Assembly: GCF_900103035.1 (NCBI RefSeq)
Contig: NZ_FMWO01000045.1
Coordinates: forward strand, 62,001 to 126,000
Direction of reading: 5' to 3'
Source of the DNA: Nitrosomonas mobilis
GTDB lineage: Bacteria > Pseudomonadota > Gammaproteobacteria > Burkholderiales > Nitrosomonadaceae
DNA: 64,000 bases
This document shows, piece after piece, positions 18,661-28,448 of this stretch. The position numbers and the translations under genes are program-made. Below the pieces are notes generated by a model. The model had not been told where the DNA came from, ran no database searches, and saw nothing but the letters and a program-made list of their open reading frames with translations. Each line of letters starts with the position of its first letter. Position 1 is the first letter of the stretch.

Positions 18661-20043
18661 ATGGACTTTTTACCAATTTTCATGAACGTCAAAGACCGCC
18701 TCTGTCTGATAATAGGCGGTGGCGAGGTTGCACAGCGCAAGGCATCCGTGCTGCTGGATGCTGGCGCAATGGTTAAGGCGGTAGCGCCGGAGTTTCTTGA
18801 GGAATTTTCGGGTTTAGCAGGTATTGAGTACGTAGTGCAGCGATTTCAACCAAACCACCTGGACGGAGCAATTCTAGTCATCGCCGCAACGGATGATCAT
18901 GTAGTCAACCATGAAGTTTCAAAACTGGCACGCGCGCGGAACATTCCGGTGAATGTAGTTGACAATCCGGACTTATGTACCTTCATCATGCCGTCGATTC
19001 TGGATCGCTCGCCGTTAATGGTGGCATTTTCCAGCGGTGGTGCTTCGCCTGTACTTGCCCGAATGCTGCGTGGCAAGCTGGAAACCATGATTCCACAGGG
19101 ATATAGCCGCTTGACTGCATTTTGTGCACGATTACGTAACACGGTCAGAACAGGCATTACTGAGCCGGCTATACGGCGCATTTTCTGGGAAAACGTGCTG
19201 GAGGGTACTATTGCCGAGAAAGTACTCGCAGGCGACGAGGCAGATGCGGAAGCCATGCTGCTCGATCAGTTAAAAAAAGGTAACAAGCCTCCAAGTGGTG
19301 AAGTGTACCTGGTAGGTGCAGGGCCAGGTGATCCTGATTTGCTGACATTCCGTGCCTTGCGTCTGATGCAGAAGGCGGACATCGTGCTCTTTGATAATCT
19401 GGTATCCAAACCTATTGTTGAAATGACACGGCGCGATGCGACACGTATCTATGTTGGCAAACAGCGCAATAATCATACCTTGCCACAGGAAGAAATCAAT
19501 GTATTACTGGTACGGCTGGCACAGGAAGGCAAACGCGTACTTCGTCTCAAGGGGGGTGATCCGTTCATCTTTGGACGCGGTGGAGAGGAAATTGAAACGC
19601 TTGCCGCACATGGCATTCCTTTTCAAATTGTACCCGGCATCACCGCCGCATCCGGTGTCGCCAGTTACGCAGGCATTCCACTGACGCACCGCGATTACGC
19701 ACAATCATGCACCTTCGTCACTGGACACCTGAAAAATGGCACGACGAATCTCGATTGGGAAAGACTCGCACGCCCTAATCAGACGATCGTGTTCTATATG
19801 GGTCTACATGGTCTTGAAACGATCTGCGCCCAGCTTGTTTCACATGGCCTGCCGGCAGGCACGCCGGCTGCGCTAGTGCAGCAGGGGACAACTCAAGATC
19901 AGCGTATCTATACCGGGACATTGGCAACGTTGCCCGAAATCGTGCAAACTGAAAAACCCAGACCACCGACCTTGATCATTGTGGGCGGAGTAGTTACCCT
20001 CCGGGAAAAATTAAACTGGTTTCATCCAGAGAAATCTGAATAA
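18661..20043 (+). CDS. cysG: Siroheme synthase (precorrin-2 dehydrogenase/ferrochelatase + uroporphyrinogen III methyltransferase)
   Basis: 460 aa from the ATG at 18661, matching E. coli CysG length (457); a start 30 codons earlier adds a non-conserved leader. The N-terminal domain has the NAD site IIGGGEVAQRKA (about residues 15-26) and SSGGASPVLARMLR with the key serine near 128. The C-terminal methyltransferase has VYLVGAGPGDPDLLT, LKGGDPFIFGRGGEE and GITAASGVASYAGIPLTHR. It makes siroheme from uroporphyrinogen III in the cytoplasm for sulfite or nitrite reductase. The gene stands alone. Confidence 0.95.
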   Translation: MDFLPIFMNVKDRLCLIIGGGEVAQRKASVLLDAGAMVKAVAPEFLEEFSGLAGIEYVVQRFQPNHLDGAILVIAATDDHVVNHEVSKLARARNIPVNVVDNPDLCTFIMPSILDRSPLMVAFSSGGASPVLARMLRGKLETMIPQGYSRLTAFCARLRNTVRTGITEPAIRRIFWENVLEGTIAEKVLAGDEADAEAMLLDQLKKGNKPPSGEVYLVGAGPGDPDLLTFRALRLMQKADIVLFDNLVSKPIVEMTRRDATRIYVGKQRNNHTLPQEEINVLLVRLAQEGKRVLRLKGGDPFIFGRGGEEIETLAAHGIPFQIVPGITAASGVASYAGIPLTHRDYAQSCTFVTGHLKNGTTNLDWERLARPNQTIVFYMGLHGLETICAQLVSHGLPAGTPAALVQQGTTQDQRIYTGTLATLPEIVQTEKPRPPTLIIVGGVVTLREKLNWFHPEKSE

Positions 20044-20193
20044 TGCCTACTGACTATGGCGCAGATTAACCTGGCGCATCAACTCGTATATATTTAATAT
20101 TGATTGTCGCCGGCTGAAGCAAGATTTAAATTTGACTATTTTCATGATTACGCTGGTTCTTCTGTGAAGTTGACCTAAATTTTATTTAGTTGC

Positions 20194-20376
20194 TTATATT
20201 CTGTACCCCAGGCTTGAGTTTGCCCAATCCACTTTCATGGTAGTCGACGGAAATTCAATTTTACGTAAAGCCCCCCCAATTTCTTCGGCCAAACGTCGAA
20301 ATTCAGCCACATCCATCTCCCGAGGCACAATAAACACCTGGTTTGCTCCTGATCTATAATGAACCAATACTTTCAT
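20194..20376 (-). CDS. Small hypothetical protein
   Basis: 60 aa with a mixed alpha/beta look (MKVLVHYRSGANQVFIVP then EFRRLAEEIGGALRKIEF). No family recognised. The start lacks a good ribosome binding site, but the composition and lack of overlap with other genes favour a real small gene lying between cysG and ettA on the opposite strand. Confidence 0.5.
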   Translation of the reverse strand: MKVLVHYRSGANQVFIVPREMDVAEFRRLAEEIGGALRKIEFPSTTMKVDWANSSLGYRI

Positions 20377-20570
20377 GGCGCTAATCTCAACTAATTATTT
20401 TGAAACGGAAACACACTTTTGATCCTGTCAGATTTATTCACTTTGCCTGGCGTTCATTTCACATTAGTTGCCAAGCAATGTAAAATTACATGCGCGGTTA
20501 CTATCCAACGACCATTCCCGGCATTCTAGAACGTCCCAAATAATTCAAACATCGGAGTAAACAAGTATTT

Positions 20571-22241
20571 ATGGCTCAATACGTTCTCATCATGAATCGT
20601 GTCAGTAAAACTGTCCCGCCCAAACACACCATTCTCAAGGATATTTCCCTGAGTTTCTTGCCAGGTGCAAAAATCGGCTTGCTCGGGCTGAATGGTTCAG
20701 GTAAATCCACCTTGCTGAGAATCATGGCTGGTGTGGATAAGGAGTTTGATGGGGAATGCACGCCGATGCCTGGACTTAAAATAGGATACTTACCACAAGA
20801 ACCACAACTTGATCCTGGGCTAACGGTACGTGAGGCAGTTCAAGCTGGGCTTGGCGAGGCATTCAATGCCCAACAGCAACTCGATGCTATCTATGCTGCT
20901 TATGCTGAACCAGATGCGGATTTTGATGCGCTGGCCGCCGAACAATCGCGGCTGGAAGCTATTCTGATCGCGCAGGAAGGGGGAGACAACCTGGAGCAGC
21001 AAATGGAAATTGCTGCGGATGCATTACGCCTGCCGCCATGGGATGCATTGATCCAAAATCTCTCGGGTGGCGAGAAACGTCGGGTTGCACTGTGCAGACT
21101 GCTGCTCTCCAGACCAGACATGCTCTTGCTGGATGAGCCCACCAATCACCTTGATGCGGAATCGGTCGAGTGGTTGGAGCAATTTCTGGCGCGCTTTCCT
21201 GGAACGGTGGTTGCTGTCACGCATGACCGCTATTTTCTCGATAATGCCGCTGAGTGGATCCTTGAACTGGATCGTGGTCATGGAATTCCCTGGAAAGGTA
21301 ACTACTCGAGCTGGCTTGAGCAAAAACAGAACCGCCTGAAACAAGAAGAAAGTACGGAATCTGCCCACCAGAAATCACTAAAAAAAGAGCTGGAATGGAT
21401 CAGGCAAAATCCCAAAGGAAGGCAATCCAAATCCAAGGCGCGGCTGGCACGTTTTGAAGAACTCAACTCGCAGGATTATCAGAAACGCAACGAAACACAG
21501 GAAATCTTTATTCCGGTGGCTGACAGATTGGGGAATGAAGTAATCGAGTTTATCGATGTCTCCAAGGGATTTGGTGATCAGTTGTTAATCGACAATCTGA
21601 ATTTCAAGATACCACCAGGCGCTGTTGTTGGCATCATCGGACCTAATGGTGCTGGTAAATCGACGCTTTTTCGCATGATTATCGGCAAGGATCAGCCGGA
21701 TAGTGGGGAAATCAAGATTGGTGATACCGTCAAGTTTGCTTATGTGGATCAATCCCGAGATGCATTAGCTGCTAACCAGACTGCATTCCAAATGATTTCA
21801 GATGGTCTTGACATATTAACGGTCGGCAAATATGAAATTCCTGCACGAGCTTATTTAGGCAGATTTAACTTCAAGGGACCAGATCAGCAGAAACTGGTTG
21901 GTACGCTCTCCGGTGGCGAACGAGGCAGACTGCATCTAGCCAAAACACTGATATCCGGTGGAAATGTGCTGCTGCTAGACGAGCCTTCCAATGACCTGGA
22001 TATCGAAACACTGCGCGCGCTTGAAAATGCACTACTGGAATTTGCTGGTTGCGTACTGGTCATCTCCCATGATCGCTGGTTCCTCGATCGTATTGCAACG
22101 CATATCCTCGCTTTTGAAGGTAATTCACAAGTCACATTTTTTGCTGGAAACTATCATGAATATGAGATCGACAAGCGCACACGCCTTGGTGAAGAAGGGG
22201 CGAAACCCAAACGTATCCGCTACAAACCGATTACCCGATAA
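20571..22241 (+). CDS. ettA: Energy-dependent translational throttle protein (ABC-F)
   Basis: 556 aa, two ABC ATPase domains in one chain and no membrane segments. Walker A sites are GLNGSGKST and GPNGAGKST; signatures are LSGGEKRRVAL and LSGGERGRLHL; Walker B regions are LLLLDEPTNHLD and VLLLDEPSNDLD. Between them lies the charged linker (PtIM) and the R-rich segment GRQSKSKARLARFEEL. EttA binds the ribosomal E site and gates entry into elongation according to the ATP/ADP ratio. Length and linker fit EttA rather than Uup. Confidence 0.93.
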   Translation: MAQYVLIMNRVSKTVPPKHTILKDISLSFLPGAKIGLLGLNGSGKSTLLRIMAGVDKEFDGECTPMPGLKIGYLPQEPQLDPGLTVREAVQAGLGEAFNAQQQLDAIYAAYAEPDADFDALAAEQSRLEAILIAQEGGDNLEQQMEIAADALRLPPWDALIQNLSGGEKRRVALCRLLLSRPDMLLLDEPTNHLDAESVEWLEQFLARFPGTVVAVTHDRYFLDNAAEWILELDRGHGIPWKGNYSSWLEQKQNRLKQEESTESAHQKSLKKELEWIRQNPKGRQSKSKARLARFEELNSQDYQKRNETQEIFIPVADRLGNEVIEFIDVSKGFGDQLLIDNLNFKIPPGAVVGIIGPNGAGKSTLFRMIIGKDQPDSGEIKIGDTVKFAYVDQSRDALAANQTAFQMISDGLDILTVGKYEIPARAYLGRFNFKGPDQQKLVGTLSGGERGRLHLAKTLISGGNVLLLDEPSNDLDIETLRALENALLEFAGCVLVISHDRWFLDRIATHILAFEGNSQVTFFAGNYHEYEIDKRTRLGEEGAKPKRIRYKPITR

Positions 22242-22286
22242 AAATGTAACTCCAGCAAATTGGTGACAATGGAGTAATGAAGAGTT

Positions 22287-22766
22287 TCAATGATGATGTC
22301 CGTCTGGCCCATGCACATGGCCATGCATCATTTCCTCCGTGGTTGCGGAACGGATATCGACTACGGTACATTCAAACTGCAATGCCATACCAGCGTACGG
22401 ATGATTGCCATCTACAACAACGATATCTTCAGTTACGTCTGTCACAGTGTAGATCATCATATCATCCGATTCTTCTTCGCCACCTTCAAATTGCATACCG
22501 ACTGTCACACCCTCGGGAAAAGCAGATTTGGGCTCGATTCGCATCAGTTCAGCGTCATATCCCCCAAAAGCATCTTCAGGCTCCATCAAAATAGAAAGGC
22601 TGTGCCCAACTTCCTTTTCGTGGAGCGCTTCTTCAACTGCCGGGAATATCCCGTCATAACCACCGTGCAGGTAGCTGATGGGCGTCTCCGCTTCCTCCAC
22701 AATCTGACCTTCCCGATTAAGCATTCTGTAATTGAGGGATACAACGGTATTTTTTTCTATTCTCAT
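22287..22766 (-). CDS. slyD: FKBP-type peptidyl-prolyl isomerase, SlyD-like
   Basis: 159 aa. The N-terminal FKBP half-domain (NTVVSLNYRMLN, ETPISYLHGGY) is interrupted by the insert-in-flap chaperone domain (EDAFGGYDAELMRIEPKSAFPE), then VDGNHPYAGMALQFECTV closes the FKBP fold. The C-terminus ends in a short His/Gly-rich tail (HGHVHGPDGHHH), shorter than the nickel-binding tail of E. coli SlyD but still a possible metal site. GGAG lies before the ATG. It is convergent with ettA. Confidence 0.9.
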   Translation of the reverse strand: MRIEKNTVVSLNYRMLNREGQIVEEAETPISYLHGGYDGIFPAVEEALHEKEVGHSLSILMEPEDAFGGYDAELMRIEPKSAFPEGVTVGMQFEGGEEESDDMMIYTVTDVTEDIVVVDGNHPYAGMALQFECTVVDIRSATTEEMMHGHVHGPDGHHH

Positions 22767-22844
22767 GTTATCTCCATTTGTTGATCATGATGGTTAAGCC
22801 ACAAAATTTTTTTGTTTAAGGTACGTTTGGTTTTCAGATCACTT

Positions 22845-23414
22845 CTAAAATTTGGCGCAAGGTGCAAAACTGCGACGGTGTATGCCACAAATACCGTATC
22901 GGTGGATTGCGGCTAGATGCATCTTGGTAGGATAGCCTTTATGGTGATTAAAACCATACATCGGATAGCATGCGTGCAAGCGTAGCATTTCCGCATCCCG
23001 TGTCGTTTTAGCCAGAATGGATGCAGCAGAAATTTCCGCTACCCTCTCGTCACCTTTAATGATGGCTTGTACTTCATAACTCAATTGAGGCGTATGCATA
23101 CCATCAATCAGTATCAGTGCATTTTTAGGTGGGGAAATCTTTTCGATGGCCCTTTTCATCGCGAGTAAACTGGCTTGCAAAATATTCAGCTGATCAATCT
23201 CTGTCACTGAAGCACTGGCAACTGACCAGGCAATAGCGTGAAGTTTAATTTCCTTGACTAAAGTTTCACGTTTTTGTTCAGTCAGTTTTTTTGAATCGGC
23301 CAACCCTGCTATCACATGTTTGGGATTCAGTGCTACGCAGGCTGCATACACTGCACCAGCCAATGGCCCCCTACCCGCCTCGTCCACACCATAAATTATT
23401 TTTTCTGAATACAT
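22845..23414 (-). CDS. rnhB: Ribonuclease HII
   Basis: 189 aa. The acidic active site is visible in [13 protein letters not shown] (Asp and Glu near 10-11), ALILIDGM and the [18 protein letters not shown] region. It removes misincorporated ribonucleotides and RNA primers from DNA. Its place behind fabZ is the standard proteobacterial order, but lpxA and lpxB, usually in between, are missing. The start follows GAGG. Confidence 0.95.
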   Translation of the reverse strand: MYSEKIIYGVDEAGRGPLAGAVYAACVALNPKHVIAGLADSKKLTEQKRETLVKEIKLHAIAWSVASASVTEIDQLNILQASLLAMKRAIEKISPPKNALILIDGMHTPQLSYEVQAIIKGDERVAEISAASILAKTTRDAEMLRLHACYPMYGFNHHKGYPTKMHLAAIHRYGICGIHRRSFAPCAKF

Positions 23415-23601
23415 GAGGGCGCCTCTAAAAATTCAGAGTTCTAAATAAGATCAGGCGCAAATACAAAATATTGACGCAACATACGATTGATATACAAGTA
23501 AAATTTTTTACAGACAACAACGCATTGTGACGAAATACGGGTTCTTAGATGCGCCCATGACTGCTAATGCAGCCAGTACAACATCCATTCAGGACGTAGC
23601 C

Positions 23602-24045
23602 TTAAATTGCGCGCGCCGTACACATCAACTGTGCCTCGGTCACGATCTGACCATCAACTTCAGCGACAGCAGCATACTTCCATATGCCTCTGATCTGCCG
23701 GCTGATCACTACTTTTAGAACCAGCTGATCTCCCGCTATCACTGGTTTTTTAAAACGCACCGCATCAATTCCAACAAAATAGTAAACCTTATTTGAATCA
23801 AGACTGGTGCCTTCACTGCGTATGGTCAATATTGCTGCTGCCTGCGCCAATGCCTCTACGATCAACACACCTGGCATGACCGGATAGTGAGGAAAATGTC
23901 CGCTAAAATAAGGTTCATTGATCGATACATTCTTGTATGCGTGGATATGCTTTCCTTTTTCGAGCTCAACCACTCTGTCCACCAGGATAAAAGGGTAACG
24001 GTGTGGCAAATACTTGAGAATTTCATGGATATCCATAGCGGTCAT
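23602..24045 (-). CDS. fabZ: 3-hydroxyacyl-[acyl-carrier-protein] dehydratase
   Basis: 147 aa hot-dog fold enzyme. The catalytic segment is [22 protein letters not shown]: split here, the histidine lies in SGHFPHYP and the glutamate in LIVEALAQ. It dehydrates beta-hydroxyacyl-ACP in fatty acid synthesis and is balanced against LpxC for the shared acyl pool. It lies 22 nt after skp with no lpxD between. A gap of 187 bases without a minus-strand gene precedes rnhB. Confidence 0.95.
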   Translation of the reverse strand: MTAMDIHEILKYLPHRYPFILVDRVVELEKGKHIHAYKNVSINEPYFSGHFPHYPVMPGVLIVEALAQAAAILTIRSEGTSLDSNKVYYFVGIDAVRFKKPVIAGDQLVLKVVISRQIRGIWKYAAVAEVDGQIVTEAQLMCTARAI

Positions 24046-24067
24046 TTCATGCTTCCTTTCGTAGCTG

Positions 24068-24646
24068 TTATTTTGTTTTCAGATTCTTGGGTTTCTTTTC
24101 TTGCCCATCTAATATAGACATTATCTGATCGGTAATATCGATGCGCGCACTACGGTACACTGAGTCCTGCAATTGAAGAATCAGATCATAACCTTGCTCT
24201 GAGGCTAGTTTGTTGATGGTCTGATTAATCAGATCCAGGATTCGGCCATATTCCTCATTCTGGCGCAGACTCAAATCTTCCCGCATTTGTTGCTGTTCAC
24301 GCTGATGTTGCCGACTGATACTTGCAAGCTCACGCTCTTTGGCACGTCTATCGGATGAATCAGCTGTTTGGGTACTCAACTGCTTTTCCAGCTGTTGCTG
24401 AAGTTTTTTAATCTGAGAAGAAAGTTCCTTGACCTTGCTATCGCGTAACTTGAATTCCTGCTCAATTCTTTTTTGAGCCTTGATGGCAAGGATAGACTCT
24501 CTTAGAATTTTTTCAGTATTGACGATGCCGATCTTGATCTCCGTGGCACAAACATCCGCAGTTTGTGGCAAAAGTAGTGATGCCATAGCCAGTATCAGCA
24601 TGCTAACGAACTTTCTCGACAACCACCCGTTCAATACAAACTTCAT
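24068..24646 (-). CDS. skp: Periplasmic chaperone Skp/OmpH
   Basis: 192 aa. A signal peptide (cut after about residue 34) precedes [15 protein letters not shown], the usual OmpH start, then a long charged, glutamine-rich coiled coil (about residues 60-140) forming the tentacles. The tail ([21 protein letters not shown]) closes the trimer body. It holds unfolded outer-membrane proteins for BamA, whose gene is immediately upstream (27 nt). A short Lys-rich tail follows the domain. Confidence 0.92.
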   Translation of the reverse strand: MKFVLNGWLSRKFVSMLILAMASLLLPQTADVCATEIKIGIVNTEKILRESILAIKAQKRIEQEFKLRDSKVKELSSQIKKLQQQLEKQLSTQTADSSDRRAKERELASISRQHQREQQQMREDLSLRQNEEYGRILDLINQTINKLASEQGYDLILQLQDSVYRSARIDITDQIMSILDGQEKKPKNLKTK

Positions 24647-24673
24647 CTACACCCCACGCTTATTTATCGCTAA

Positions 24674-26953
24674 TTAGAAAGTTTGTCCTAGTTGGAATTG
24701 AAAGCGTTGTACTTTGTCACCAGGCTGATCATTGAAAGGCTGTGCAACACTGAATTTCAGGGGGCCCATCGGTGAAATCCAGGTAACGGCCAAGCCAGCA
24801 GCATAACGAAAATCGTTGGAACCAAGCCCGGAGAAAGAGTTGACAATCGTACCGCCGTCTAGAAATGCACTCAAGCGGACCTTTTTATCTTCCAGCATAA
24901 ATGGAACAGGAAATAATACTTCGATATTTCCCACAATCCGTTTGCTGCCACCAAGAACCCTATTATCATTATCACGTGGCCCCAATGTATTGATATTAAA
25001 GCCGCGTACGGAATTAAACCCGCCCGCAAAGAAATTTTTAAAGAAAGGCAATGGCTTGCCAGAATAACCATCCCCGACACCCACTTCACCATTGAGCATC
25101 AACGTAAAATGCTTCGTCAGCGGATAAAACCAGCGCTGCTCCAAACTGACTTTATAGTAGCGGAGATCAGCGATCGGCGCACTGAATTCACCAAATACAC
25201 GTTGCGTCAGGCCGGAAGTTGTCCAGATCGCGCTATCCCGTCGGTCACGCGCCCAACTTAACGTCAATGGAAAACTGGTAGAATTTTTACCAAACCGTTC
25301 GACAAAATCTACAAACCGTTGTGGGCTATCATCGCGCAGTTTTATTTTAGTCTGCTCAAATCCCAGTCCCAATGAAATGGAATCATTTTCTGCGACGGGG
25401 ATCCCGAAACGAATACTGGCGCCAGTAGTATCGGTATTAAATACCCCGACGCTATTGAGAGAACGGGTATTGATTGCTCTTCTAAAGGCTTCCAGCCCCA
25501 GGCTGACACCATTAATGGTGTAATAAGGATTGGTGAATGACGCGGAGAGGATTTTATTAACGCTGCCGGTATTCACCTGCAAACTAAGAAAATTGCCGGT
25601 ACCAAAAATATTATTTTGTGCGATCGACCCGTTCAGAATAATCCCTTCCCTGTCAGAATAACCAGCACCAAACATGATTGCTCCGGTTGGTTTCTCAACA
25701 ACACTCACATTGATATCCAGCTGATCAGGCACGTCTGCCACGGGCGGTGTCTCGACATTCACGCTGGTAAAGAAATCAAGCCGGTCAATACGTCGCCGTG
25801 AGGTATTGATCTGGCTTGTAGAATGCCACCCTCCCTCCATCTGGCGAAACTCTCGCCGGATCACTTCATCCCGGGTACGTTCATTGCCACTAACATTGAT
25901 TCGTCTAACATAAACTCGTCGTCCCGGATCAATGAAAAAAGTAAATACGGTCTGATGCGTCTCTTTATCCAGTTCTGGCGCGGCGTTGACATTGGCAAAT
26001 GCATAGCCATCATCTCCCAACCTGTCACTGATTAATTTAATGGACTCGGTCAGTTTTTCGCGCACAAACACGCCACCGACCTCGAGCTTGATCAATTTGC
26101 GCAACTCTTCCTCTGGCACGATCAATTCACCGGCAAGCTTGATATCCGAAACCGTATACTGCGGTCCCTCCGTCACATTAATGGTGATATAGATATCTTT
26201 CATATCTGGCGTAATAGAGACTTGGGTGGAATCGATATTAAACTCAAGATAGCCACGATCAAGATAATACGAACGCAATGCCTCGATATCTGCCGATAAT
26301 TTTTGTTTGGAATACTGGTCTTGCTTATTAAACCAAGTCAATAGATTGGGGGTTTGTAAACTGAAAAGCTTCAATATTTTTTTTTCACTAAAAGTATGAT
26401 TGCCAATAATATTGATTTGCTTGATTCGGGCAGTTCTACCTTCCTTGATGTCGAAATTGATGCCAATACGATTACGTTCCAACGGAGTGGTGGTGGTAGT
26501 GATTTTTACGGCATACTTGCCACGACTGATGTATTGACGCTTTAACTCCTGCTCCGCTTTCTCCAGCAAGGAGCGATTGAAAATACGCGATTCGGATAAT
26601 CCTGCCTGCTTCAAGCCATCTTTCAGCTTGTCCTTGTCAAACTCCTTAGCACCATTAATTGTAATTTGCGCAATTGCTGGTCGTTCCTCCACTTGTACAA
26701 TCAATAGCGACCCTTCCGCCTTAAGCTTGACATCCCTGAAGAATCCGGTGGCATATAATGCTTTGATCGCCGCACTCACTTTGGCCTTGTCGAGTACATC
26801 TCCCACCTTGACCGGCAGGTAACTGAACACGGTACCGGCTTCAGTACGCTGTATGCCCTCCACGCGAATATCCTGAATGACAAACGTATCTTCTGCTATG
26901 CATACACTGGAACAGCATAACGCCATCACCAACAGACAATTCCGGAACCCCAT
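24674..26953 (-). CDS. bamA: Outer-membrane protein assembly factor BamA
   Basis: 759 aa. A signal peptide of about 20 residues is followed by five POTRA domains (roughly residues 22-420; the first is marked FVIQDIRVEGIQRTEAGT) and a 16-strand barrel ending in FQFQLGQTF with the terminal Phe. The barrel contains the conserved substrate-gate region including VRGF (in NSVRGFNINTLGPRD). It inserts outer-membrane proteins as the core of the BAM complex. It lies 2 nt after rseP, so the two are probably translationally coupled. Confidence 0.96.
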   Translation of the reverse strand: MGFRNCLLVMALCCSSVCIAEDTFVIQDIRVEGIQRTEAGTVFSYLPVKVGDVLDKAKVSAAIKALYATGFFRDVKLKAEGSLLIVQVEERPAIAQITINGAKEFDKDKLKDGLKQAGLSESRIFNRSLLEKAEQELKRQYISRGKYAVKITTTTTPLERNRIGINFDIKEGRTARIKQINIIGNHTFSEKKILKLFSLQTPNLLTWFNKQDQYSKQKLSADIEALRSYYLDRGYLEFNIDSTQVSITPDMKDIYITINVTEGPQYTVSDIKLAGELIVPEEELRKLIKLEVGGVFVREKLTESIKLISDRLGDDGYAFANVNAAPELDKETHQTVFTFFIDPGRRVYVRRINVSGNERTRDEVIRREFRQMEGGWHSTSQINTSRRRIDRLDFFTSVNVETPPVADVPDQLDINVSVVEKPTGAIMFGAGYSDREGIILNGSIAQNNIFGTGNFLSLQVNTGSVNKILSASFTNPYYTINGVSLGLEAFRRAINTRSLNSVGVFNTDTTGASIRFGIPVAENDSISLGLGFEQTKIKLRDDSPQRFVDFVERFGKNSTSFPLTLSWARDRRDSAIWTTSGLTQRVFGEFSAPIADLRYYKVSLEQRWFYPLTKHFTLMLNGEVGVGDGYSGKPLPFFKNFFAGGFNSVRGFNINTLGPRDNDNRVLGGSKRIVGNIEVLFPVPFMLEDKKVRLSAFLDGGTIVNSFSGLGSNDFRYAAGLAVTWISPMGPLKFSVAQPFNDQPGDKVQRFQFQLGQTF

Positions 26954-26955
26954 AC

Positions 26956-28323
26956 CTATCCTGAAATCAAGCGCAGCAGATCATTATGCAATGCAAACAA
27001 CATCAACGTTACCAATAACCCCATACCGATCTGATGCCCAATCTCCATCACTCTTTCAGAAAGTGGTGCGCCGCGAATCATCTCAATAACGTAATACATC
27101 AAATGTCCTCCATCCAGCACGGGGATTGGCAGTAAATTTAATACCCCCAGGCTGACACTCACCAGCGCCAGAAAACCAAGGTAGGCCACTATTCCCATCT
27201 GAGCAGATTGGCCAGCATAGTCCGCAATGGTAATCGGGCCACTAACATTTTTTAAAGAAACGTCTCCCGTCATCATCTTGCCAAGCATCCGCAAGGTGAA
27301 GTAGGTCATATCCCACGTTTTGGCGATCGCTTTAACAAGCGCAGTAAAAGGTGAGTAGCTGATTGTGATCAGCAAATTTTCCAGCGCAGCATGTTCGATC
27401 TTCGGGGCAATCCCTGCCTTACCTATTTCGGATTGATCTTCACGTGCTTTCTCCGGCACCAATATCAATTTCATGACGGATTTGTCGCGCAGAACCTCTA
27501 TTTCAAGCTCACGCTCCGGACTGGCACGTATTTCACTTACGACCTCATCCCAGTACAAAATTTCCTTACCGTCAATCGCCAGGATTTCATCCTCTGCCTG
27601 CAACCCCGTTTTATCCGCAGCACTGCCGGCGATTACCTGGCCAATCACCGAAGTTAATACAGGTCTATACACACTCAAACCAATCTTACCAAGAAAATCT
27701 GCATTTAATTCATCAGGGTGAAGTGTACTGAGATCGAGCGTGCGTTTGTGTATGACTCCATTTTCAGCCATGACTTCCAGCCTGACAGTTGCATCTCGAT
27801 CGACAGCACGATCCAGTAGGACAAGGCGAACATCCTGCCAGGTTGCAACGGGTTGGTTATCAATTTTGGTAATAGTTTCACCAACATGCAACCCAGCTGT
27901 AGCCGCCAGTGTCATAGGTTGGATATCGCCCAATACCGGTTTCATTCCGGTCACCCCAACTACAAAAAGCGCCCAATAAAGCAGAATTGCCAACAGAAAA
28001 TTTGCTAACGGACCTGCTGCAACAATGGCAAAACGTTTTAAAACTGGCTGACGATTAAATGCGCGCGTCAGTTCATGCCTTGGAACTGATCCTTCACGTT
28101 CATCCAGCATTTTTACATAACCACCCAAAGGAATGGCTGCTACAACCCATTCCGTTTGATCCTGCCCCCATTTCCTTTTATACACAGGACGACCGAAGCC
28201 AATGGAAAAGCGTAATACCTTGACACCACTCCAGCGCGCCACCAGATAATGACCAAACTCGTGAAAGGTAATCAACAAACTCAACGCAATCACAAAGGCC
28301 AGCAGAGTAGATAATAGTGTCAT
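26956..28323 (-). CDS. rseP: Site-2 zinc metalloprotease RseP
   Basis: 455 aa inner-membrane protease. The active site HEFGHY lies near residues 21-26 in the first helix; two periplasmic PDZ domains follow (about 110-300); the second zinc-ligand motif is NLLPIPVLDGGHLMYY near 395-410. RseP cuts RseA to release sigma E and clears signal peptides. Standard order with dxr, cdsA and uppS upstream and bamA downstream. Confidence 0.95.
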   Translation of the reverse strand: MTLLSTLLAFVIALSLLITFHEFGHYLVARWSGVKVLRFSIGFGRPVYKRKWGQDQTEWVVAAIPLGGYVKMLDEREGSVPRHELTRAFNRQPVLKRFAIVAAGPLANFLLAILLYWALFVVGVTGMKPVLGDIQPMTLAATAGLHVGETITKIDNQPVATWQDVRLVLLDRAVDRDATVRLEVMAENGVIHKRTLDLSTLHPDELNADFLGKIGLSVYRPVLTSVIGQVIAGSAADKTGLQAEDEILAIDGKEILYWDEVVSEIRASPERELEIEVLRDKSVMKLILVPEKAREDQSEIGKAGIAPKIEHAALENLLITISYSPFTALVKAIAKTWDMTYFTLRMLGKMMTGDVSLKNVSGPITIADYAGQSAQMGIVAYLGFLALVSVSLGVLNLLPIPVLDGGHLMYYVIEMIRGAPLSERVMEIGHQIGMGLLVTLMLFALHNDLLRLISG

Positions 28324-28448
28324 ATTAGGGTAGATTTGGTTCGCAGGCTGGATTCGTAATAATTAAATGGGTGGGGCGGAGTGTTCTGCTATTGACTGTT
28401 TTTCGTACGAACCTGCAAGATACAAACTTGCTATACAAAGCAACGTAA

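Noticed and set aside
22248-22276. ACTCCA/TGGAGT inverted repeat after ettA as terminator
   Set aside because: Short stem, long loop and no T-run.
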